A stretch of 11,052 bases of DNA from Chloroflexota bacterium (GTDB taxonomy: Bacteria; Chloroflexota; Anaerolineae; Anaerolineales; UBA4823). The DNA is taken from positions 1 to 11,052 of the forward strand of contig JAAZNS010000404.1 in NCBI GenBank assembly GCA_012798185.1. Reading direction: 5' to 3'. Made by a program: the position numbers and the translations under genes. This document shows positions 7,022 through 11,052 of this stretch, in pieces; position 1 is the stretch's first letter, and every line of letters begins with the position of its first letter. Under the pieces are notes generated by a model, which had not been told where the DNA came from, made no database searches, and saw nothing but the letters and a program-made list of their open reading frames with translations.

Positions 7022-7162
7022 GCAGAGCTGTCCATAAAGTCAACAATGTCATGTTGCACGAAGTGTGTTTCACGAAGCGAAGCGAAACATCTGTATTTAT
7101 TAGTAAAGTGGAGATTCTTCGCTTCGCTCAGAATGACAGCCTTCTTTTATGGCAGCCTCTGC
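7022..7162. repeat. Palindromic MITE-like element, copy A (between ccmC and ccmD)
   Basis: Imperfect terminal inverted repeats, GCAGAGCTGTCCATAAA at the left and the complement of GCAGAGGCTGCCATAAAA at the right, enclose about 100 bp with internal arms AAGCGAAGCGAAAC and GATTCTTCGCTTCGCTCA. Read on the + strand it aligns along nearly its full length with the reverse complement of 7818-7931, sharing GCTGTCC, TGTCATGTTG, AGCGAAACATC, CTTCGCTTCGCTCAG and GTGACAGCC-like blocks. It has about 17-20 extra bases near 7057-7075. It encodes nothing credible and is too short for a transposase. Confidence 0.75.
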
Positions 7163-7186
7163 AAGAGCGGGATCAACTGTAACTAC

Positions 7187-7192
7187 GAGAGG
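7187..7192 (+). promoter_or_regulatory. Ribosome binding site of ccmD
   Basis: GAGAGG lies 9 nt before the ATG at 7202 and supports the start of the very short ccmD gene downstream of the palindromic element. Confidence 0.6.
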
Positions 7193-7201
7193 ATTTGATA
7201 G

Positions 7202-7366
7202 ATGTTTTTTCAAAATGCCCCTGCGAATACGATTAATTACATGATCGCCGGATTCGCGGTGATCTATGGTGTAATGCTGGCGTATTTGATCAGTTTAGTT
7301 GTGAGATGGAAGAAATTGGAGAGAGAGGTGGAGGAACTAAAGGAAATTGAGAGGAAGGGTGAATAA
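7202..7366 (+). CDS. ccmD: CcmD-like small membrane protein of the heme exporter complex
   Basis: A 54-residue protein. One membrane helix spans about 12-34 (NYMIAGFAVIYGVMLAYLIS). A basic-acidic amphipathic tail follows, RWKKLEREVEELKEIERKGE. This is the CcmD pattern: helix, then Y-L-x-x-L-x-x-R-x-x-x-L-x-x-E-L. In other bacteria CcmD is a 40-70-residue partner that stabilises CcmC-CcmE and is needed for release of holo-CcmE. The position after ccmC is the standard one. GAGAGG lies 9 nt upstream of the ATG. Small size makes homology weak, so the assignment rests on topology, tail pattern and neighbourhood together. Confidence 0.82.
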   Translation: MFFQNAPANTINYMIAGFAVIYGVMLAYLISLVVRWKKLEREVEELKEIERKGE

Positions 7367-7370
7367 TAAT

Positions 7371-7676
7371 TTATTGTTCCTCTCGATGCATCACTTGTAA
7401 TTCAAGATAGGTTTCGAAGAGGTCAAAATCATGATCGTTTTCGATGCAAAAAGTTGTAATAAAGCAGTTGATGGTTTTCCGCACTGTAATCCTTATTTTA
7501 CTTAAAGTTCGGTCGAAACAGATGTATCTGTCACGATCAACGAAATAATTCTCTAATAATTCGCTTTTATTTCTTTCTCGAGGCAATTTTTGGCGAAGCG
7601 ATTTGATTTGCGATTGTTGCTGTATTTGAATAAAGGGCAGCAAGACCTCACGAACAACTCCCCGTTTAATTTTCAC
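7371..7676 (-). CDS. Hypothetical protein, doubtful small ORF
   Basis: A 101-codon minus-strand frame starting at GTG 7676, convergent with ccmD and ending 4 nt after its stop. The predicted protein is rich in charged residues and helical in look (QIQQQSQIKSLRQKLPRERN, then KSELLENYFVDRDRY), without signal peptide, membrane helix or recognised motif. I do not recognise a family. The frame stays open upstream of the GTG for 14 more codons (FDDDFNDPSRHLNN, back to a stop at about 7719) with no start codon and no Shine-Dalgarno, so it could be the remnant of a longer gene. It lies between the two palindromic elements. It may be non-coding. Confidence 0.25.
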   Translation of the reverse strand: MKIKRGVVREVLLPFIQIQQQSQIKSLRQKLPRERNKSELLENYFVDRDRYICFDRTLSKIRITVRKTINCFITTFCIENDHDFDLFETYLELQVMHREEQ

Positions 7677-7817
7677 ATTGTTGAGGTGGCGAGACGGATC
7701 ATTGAAATCGTCATCAAATTATTGCCAAAAAATTAATCGGGGAAAATCACAAAAAACAATAAACCCTTAAAAAAAATCAGCGATGGAAATCTTTAAAAGG
7801 GGGGTAATAAAAGAAAC
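7677..7817. other. AT-rich non-coding stretch
   Basis: No gene or RNA is apparent. It contains A-rich runs, and at 7792-7804 the 13-mer TTTAAAAGGGGGG, whose exact reverse complement sits at 7928-7940 just outside the right end of the neighbouring palindromic element. Confidence 0.5.
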
Positions 7818-7931
7818 GGGGCTGTCCTAAAAGTAGGCTGTCACCCTGAGCGAAGCGAAGGGTCTATTCATTACATAAAAGGGATGTTTCGCTACGCTCA
7901 ACATGACAAAATCGACTTTTAGGACAGCCCC
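7818..7931. mobile_element. MITE-like palindromic element, copy B, with perfect 17-bp terminal inverted repeats
   Basis: GGGGCTGTCCTAAAAGT (7818-7834) is perfectly repeated in inverse at 7915-7931. The 114-bp body is itself an imperfect palindrome with arms CACCCTGAGCGAAGCGAAG and GTTTCGCTACGCTCAACATG. GGGGCTGTCC-type ends are known from several insertion sequence families, so a non-autonomous derivative of such an element is plausible. No clear target duplication flanks it. On the minus strand the stem is followed by GTTTCTTTTATTA, so it could also act as a weak terminator for the fumarase operon, whose stop is 74 nt away. Confidence 0.7.
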
Positions 7932-8004
7932 CCTTTTAAATAAATAGTTCAGTTGTGATTAAGTTTTATTCTGCACGATTATTTATTTCAATGAAATCTG
8001 CGGA

Positions 8005-8628
8005 TCAATGTTTCGCCAGCAGCGCCTCCAGCACCTTTTTTGATTTCTCCTCCACCACGGCATGCTGGGATTGCCCGTGAGAATCCATAGTGACCACAGC
8101 GGGAAAATCCTTCACCTGGATGACCCACATAGCTTCAGGCACGCCGAATTCCAATTTATACACACCCAGCACCTTAACCACAGTTTGGGCGATCAATGAA
8201 GCCGCTCCTCCAATAGCGTGCAGGTAAAAACCCGGTGCTTCCTGGCAGGCTTGCAGGGTTTTGGTGCCCATACCGCCTTTGCCAATGACTCCTTTGACGT
8301 GGAAATGGCGCATTACATCACCCTGATAGGGTTCTTCGCGGATGCTGGTAGTGGGTCCGGCAGCTACGAAGCGGTATTCTTTGGTATCCAAACCAGCGAC
8401 CACCGGACCGCAATGGTAAATTAAACCGCCATTTAAAAGAGGTTTAATGGCTTCATAGGCTTCCAGGTCATCGCCTTCGGGTTGGCGGTTTTTTTTAATG
8501 AAGGTATCGATCATCCATTTATGAGCCGCGTCTCGCCCGGTGAGCATGACGCCGGTAATGGCAACCGGTTCGCCGACGTGCAGGCTGCGAATAGTTTCAT
8601 CACTGATGGGAGTGGTCAATTCATGCAT
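8005..8628 (-). CDS. Class I (Fe-S) fumarate hydratase, beta subunit
   Basis: A 207-residue protein matching the C-terminal (beta, FumC-terminus) domain of iron-sulfur hydro-lyases. It contains LHVGEPVAITGVMLTGRDAAH (about 16-36), YHCGPVV (72-78), AAGPTTSIREEPY (90-102), GKGGMGTKT (116-124) and AIGGAASL. With the alpha subunit it forms the enzyme that interconverts fumarate and (S)-malate in the TCA cycle, in the cytoplasm. The alternative is the related L(+)-tartrate dehydratase (TtdB). The start is fixed by AGGAGG 6 nt upstream, which overlaps the alpha stop codon, so the subunits are translated from one message. The last ~20 residues are a charged helix. Confidence 0.9.
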   Translation of the reverse strand: MHELTTPISDETIRSLHVGEPVAITGVMLTGRDAAHKWMIDTFIKKNRQPEGDDLEAYEAIKPLLNGGLIYHCGPVVAGLDTKEYRFVAAGPTTSIREEPYQGDVMRHFHVKGVIGKGGMGTKTLQACQEAPGFYLHAIGGAASLIAQTVVKVLGVYKLEFGVPEAMWVIQVKDFPAVVTMDSHGQSQHAVVEEKSKKVLEALLAKH

Positions 8629-8634
8629 GGAAAG

Positions 8635-8640
8635 CCTCCT
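8635..8640 (-). promoter_or_regulatory. Strong ribosome binding site of the fumarase beta gene
   Basis: AGGAGG on the minus strand, 6 nt before the ATG at 8628. It overlaps the TAG stop of the alpha gene (8639-8641), a typical arrangement for coupled subunit translation. Confidence 0.8.
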
Positions 8641-9514
8641 ATTCGTATTTCACTGTGCCGTCTCGGAAGACGGTCATTTTTCGCCGGCGGTATGCCCAGC
8701 ACATATAGGAAATGGTGACGAAGAAGCTGGCAGGAAGGCGGTTTAACGCTGTGATCCTAGTTCCCATCACGGTTGTTTCACCGCCGAAACCCATCGGACC
8801 AATACCAAGTTGATTGGCTTCTTCGGTAAGGCGGGTTTCCAGGGCGCCTAATTCTGGGTTGGAATTGGGTTCGTCCATTTTACGGAACAGGGCTTCTTTG
8901 GAAGCATAATAGGATGAGCCGCGGTCGCCGCCAATGGCAACGCCCAGAATACCCGGTGCACATCCTTGTCCCTGAGCTTTATGGACAGCATCCAGCACGA
9001 CTTTACGTACACCAGCCAGGTCGCGCCCAGCACCTAGCTGGGAATTAGGCAGGGAATATTGGATGCCGACATTCTCACACCCGCCGCCCTTGAGCATTAA
9101 CTCGATGGTTAGAGTATTTCCATCCACTTCCTCGAAATGGACGGTAGGGAAGTAGCTGCCGCCCAGGTTATTCCCACTGTTTTTACCAGTGAGTGAATCG
9201 ACTGAGTTGGGACGCAGGTACGATTTCTTGGTGGCTTCCACCACAGCAGCTTCGATTTGCGAACGAAGCTGACGGGTGCTCCATCCGGCAGGGTAATACA
9301 CATAGAAGATTGGTGTGCCGGTATCCTGGCAGATGGGGGTCGAATTGGCACGGGACAGCTCCACGTTTTTAATTATCGTCTCCAATGCCCCTCGGGCGGC
9401 GGAGCCTGGCTGCTCGTGGTCTAGCGCTTGATGAAGAGCCTTCTCCACATCGGGTGGCAAATCGGTAGAGGTCAAACGCACCAATTCCAATATCTGTTGA
9501 GTTAAATCTAGCAT
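8639..9514 (-). CDS. Class I (Fe-S) fumarate hydratase, alpha subunit
   Basis: A 291-residue protein of the iron-sulfur fumarase N-terminal family. The three cysteines expected to bind the catalytic [4Fe-4S] cluster are visible: C62 in ICQDTGTPIF, C146 in KGGGCENVG and C185 in GQGCAPGILGVAIGGDRG. Further family blocks are RPNSVDSLTGKNSGNN (101-116) and LGIGPMGFGGETTVMG near 236-251, which contribute to the active site. The cluster binds the substrate directly and is oxygen-sensitive, which suits an anaerobic or facultative host. ATG 9514 is preceded by GGAGGA at 5 nt. Tartrate dehydratase alpha (TtdA) is the main alternative. The two-gene, split form is common outside the enterobacteria. Confidence 0.92.
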   Translation of the reverse strand: MLDLTQQILELVRLTSTDLPPDVEKALHQALDHEQPGSAARGALETIIKNVELSRANSTPICQDTGTPIFYVYYPAGWSTRQLRSQIEAAVVEATKKSYLRPNSVDSLTGKNSGNNLGGSYFPTVHFEEVDGNTLTIELMLKGGGCENVGIQYSLPNSQLGAGRDLAGVRKVVLDAVHKAQGQGCAPGILGVAIGGDRGSSYYASKEALFRKMDEPNSNPELGALETRLTEEANQLGIGPMGFGGETTVMGTRITALNRLPASFFVTISYMCWAYRRRKMTVFRDGTVKYE

Positions 9515-9544
9515 AGGTCCTCCAAAAGAAGCTATTAGCTATCC

Positions 9545-9665
9545 GCTGTCAGCTTTCAGTAAAAAAGAAGCTTTTCTGTAAGATTTGCGACTGTATATAT
9601 ATACGCTTATGTAAATAACTTGACAATTACATTTTGCTGACAACTGATGGTAGACAGCTGACAGC
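9545..9665. repeat. Short inverted/direct repeats flanking the fumarase promoter
   Basis: GCTGTCAGC (9545-9553) is exactly inverted as GCTGACAGC (9657-9665). Because the unit is nearly self-complementary, the longer forms GCTGTCAGCTTTC and GCTGACAGCTTTC also read as direct repeats with one mismatch. Related words (AGCTATTAGCTATC, TAGACAGCTGACAGC) surround them. They look like degenerate intergenic repeats, but they also bracket the candidate promoter at 9598-9626, so an operator role cannot be excluded. Confidence 0.4.
9598..9626 (-). promoter_or_regulatory. Candidate sigma-70-type promoter of the fumarase operon
   Basis: On the minus strand, TTGTCA (-35, 9626-9621) is separated by exactly 17 nt from TATATA (-10, 9603-9598). 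Transcription would begin near 9591, giving a leader of about 75 nt before the alpha ATG at 9514. The hexamers differ from consensus at one and two positions. Confidence 0.5.
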
Positions 9666-9721
9666 TTTCGTTAATCTTACCCCTTTTCCCTAAAAATCGC
9701 GAGTGACAAGCCGCAGGATTC

Positions 9722-9750
9722 TCGACGTAGTGCGTCACATTTGATAAAAT
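9722..9750 (+). promoter_or_regulatory. Weak candidate promoter of comEC
   Basis: TCGACG (9722-9727) and TAAAAT (9745-9750) are 17 nt apart. It would place the start of transcription about 45 nt before the comEC ATG at 9802. The -35 is poor, so this is tentative. Confidence 0.25.
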
Positions 9751-9801
9751 GTTTTTATTGGGTAGGGTTTTATTACACTGATTTTCCCCGAATCGATCAT
9801 C

Positions 9802-11052
9802 ATGCCGTTATTGTGGCTATCTTTGGCTTTTATTTGTGGAATTGTATGTGCTGCTGTTTGGCAGATTTCTTCACTATCCTGGGTTTGTTTTGCAGCCACT
9901 GGTTTATTTATTCAATTGTTAGCTTGGATTATTCAAAGGCGACAACAGGTTTTCCCTCAAATTTCATCGCGGATTTACTGTAAACTGCCCGCTCGGCAGC
10001 TTAAGTTTTTTTCCTCAATCCATATCCCTGTTCCCTGGTTGATTTTGATGGTCTGTTTTGCATGCGGCGGATGGCGGTACAGGTCTGCTGAGCCAGGCTC
10101 AGCGCAGGAATTCATCGGATGGTGGAACAACCGTTATCGAGAGGTAGTGGTGGAAGGGATATTAATCAAGCCACCGGATCAATACGATACTTACCAGCGT
10201 TTGAGGTTACAGGTAAAACAAATCCGCGCTGCGGCAGAAGAAAATTTCTCGGATGTTTCTGGCAACATTCTAATCTATGTAGCCCGAAATGGTGAATGGC
10301 GCTATGGCGATCTCATTCGAGTGCAGGGTGCGCTTAAAACACCGCCCTCAGACAATGAATTCTCTTATGAGGCATATTTGCATAGGCAAGGTGTGTATAG
10401 TTTAATGCCTTATGCAGAGGCAACTCTAATCAGTAGAAATCATGGCAGTCCCATCATGGCTGCGATTTATGCTTTTAAATCACGAGCGTTAATGGTCATT
10501 TTTCGAATATTCCCCGACCCGGAAGCCTCATTATTAGCAGGAATTTTATTGGGGGTTGAAAGTAGTATTCCAGAAGACGTGTATCAGGCGTTCCGACAGA
10601 CCGGTACAGCCCATATAATCGTTATTTCAGGTTTTAATATTACGATTCTAGCGGGGCTGTTCTCGATAATCTTCGGGAAACTTTTAGGGAGGTGGCGGGG
10701 AGCGTTGGTTTCAACTTTGGTGATTACGCTTTATACCATCCTGGTCGGGGCAGAGGCAGCGGTGGTGCGCGCAGCATTGATGGGCGGCTTGTCTTTATAT
10801 GCCTGCCAGTTAGGCAGAAGACAAACGGGGATTAACACTTTGGCATTTGTGGCAGCAATCATGACGTTATTTTCTCCCTATGTTTTATGGGATGTAGGAT
10901 TTCAACTTTCTTTTGCTGCCACGCTGGGCTTGGTACTTTATGCAGACCCGTTTACTGGCGTAATCACTCGACACCTGATGCGGATTTTACCGCAGCCTTG
11001 GGTTGAACGAGTAGCTGGTTGGATCGGTGAATACTTTTTATTTACAATTGCA
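9802..11052 (+). CDS. comEC: ComEC/Rec2 DNA-uptake channel protein, N-terminal part (3' truncated by window edge)
   Basis: The frame is open to the last base, giving 417 residues. Order: two or three N-terminal hydrophobic segments (MPLLWLSLAFICGIVCAAVW, further ones at about 28-40 and 75-90); a soluble DUF4131-type domain (about 103-210, with EGILIKPP and YGDLIRVQGALK); then the Competence membrane domain from about 244 (LLAGILLGVESSIPEDVYQA), including HIIVISGFNI (271-280), the counterpart of the HLLAISGLH motif, and VGAEAAVVRAALMG. ComEC carries single-stranded DNA across the inner membrane in natural transformation. The C-terminal metallo-beta-lactamase-like domain, if present, is beyond the window. 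ATG 9802 fits the usual start of the family, but I see no clear Shine-Dalgarno. The frame is blocked by a TAG at 9763. It is divergent from the fumarase operon. Confidence 0.9.
   Translation, partial: MPLLWLSLAFICGIVCAAVWQISSLSWVCFAATGLFIQLLAWIIQRRQQVFPQISSRIYCKLPARQLKFFSSIHIPVPWLILMVCFACGGWRYRSAEPGSAQEFIGWWNNRYREVVVEGILIKPPDQYDTYQRLRLQVKQIRAAAEENFSDVSGNILIYVARNGEWRYGDLIRVQGALKTPPSDNEFSYEAYLHRQGVYSLMPYAEATLISRNHGSPIMAAIYAFKSRALMVIFRIFPDPEASLLAGILLGVESSIPEDVYQAFRQTGTAHIIVISGFNITILAGLFSIIFGKLLGRWRGALVSTLVITLYTILVGAEAAVVRAALMGGLSLYACQLGRRQTGINTLAFVAAIMTLFSPYVLWDVGFQLSFAATLGLVLYADPFTGVITRHLMRILPQPWVERVAGWIGEYFLFTIA

Noticed and set aside
7001..7198. 65-codon frame after ccmC
   Set aside because: It runs through the palindromic element and overlaps the end of ccmC; its product is low-complexity and unlike any protein.
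7022..7931. CRISPR-like array suggested by repeated GAAGCGAAG cores
   Set aside because: There are only two copies, in inverted orientation and about 650 bp apart, and no regularly spaced direct repeats; they are palindromic elements.
9620..9648. Plus-strand promoter starting with the perfect TTGACA at 9620-9625
   Set aside because: At 16-18 nt downstream there is only ACTGAT-like sequence, so no acceptable -10; the same bases make a better minus-strand promoter.
9741..9983. 80-codon + frame overlapping the comEC start
   Set aside because: Out of frame with the clear ComEC reading frame, and started by TTG without a ribosome site; a shadow.

Overview
The window reads as a chromosomal fragment of a moderately AT-leaning bacterium, most likely a member of the Chloroflexota (Anaerolineae-like). 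I infer this from three things: the makeup of its cytochrome c maturation (Ccm, System I) cluster, a CcmH of the CPVC...C...C type, and abundant short palindromic interspersed repeats with GAAGCGAAG / CTTCGCTTCGCTCA cores. No marker gene in the window proves the taxonomy.

Left part (1-7366, all + strand): a Ccm operon in the order ccmF (3' end only), ccmH, ccmG/resA-like thioredoxin, a CcmI-like membrane protein with a zinc ribbon, a large diheme c-type cytochrome lipoprotein, ccmA, ccmB, ccmC and a 54-codon ccmD. CcmABCD would load heme onto CcmE (not in the window). CcmF and CcmH, with the thioredoxin reducing apocytochrome cysteines, would attach it to CXXCH motifs. The cytochrome inside the operon carries two such motifs and is an obvious client. 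The CcmI-like protein and the cytochrome share a C-proximal helical motif, which suggests both belong to the assembly machinery or dock to the same partner.

The operon is tight in places (9-nt ccmF/ccmH gap, 2-nt gap, 4-nt ccmA/ccmB overlap). Four other junctions are filled by hairpins or repeats: ccmH-ccmG, ccmG-ccmI-like, ccmB-ccmC and ccmC-ccmD. Two junctions share a 24-bp near-identical sequence followed at identical spacing by a -10-like box, a candidate regulatory module.

Middle (7367-7931): a doubtful minus-strand small ORF and AT-rich sequence, bracketed by two related palindromic MITE-like elements (7022-7162 and 7818-7931). The second has perfect 17-bp terminal inverted repeats.

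Right part: a minus-strand two-gene operon for a class I iron-sulfur fumarate hydratase (alpha 8639-9514, beta 8005-8628) with strong Shine-Dalgarno sequences and a good candidate promoter at 9598-9626. Divergently, a + strand comEC (DNA-uptake channel) starts at 9802 and runs off the end of the window.

Nothing here is a clearly new defence or mobile system. The most notable items are the multidomain cytochrome, its shared motif with the zinc-ribbon CcmI-like protein, the duplicated putative promoter/operator, and the palindromic element pair.
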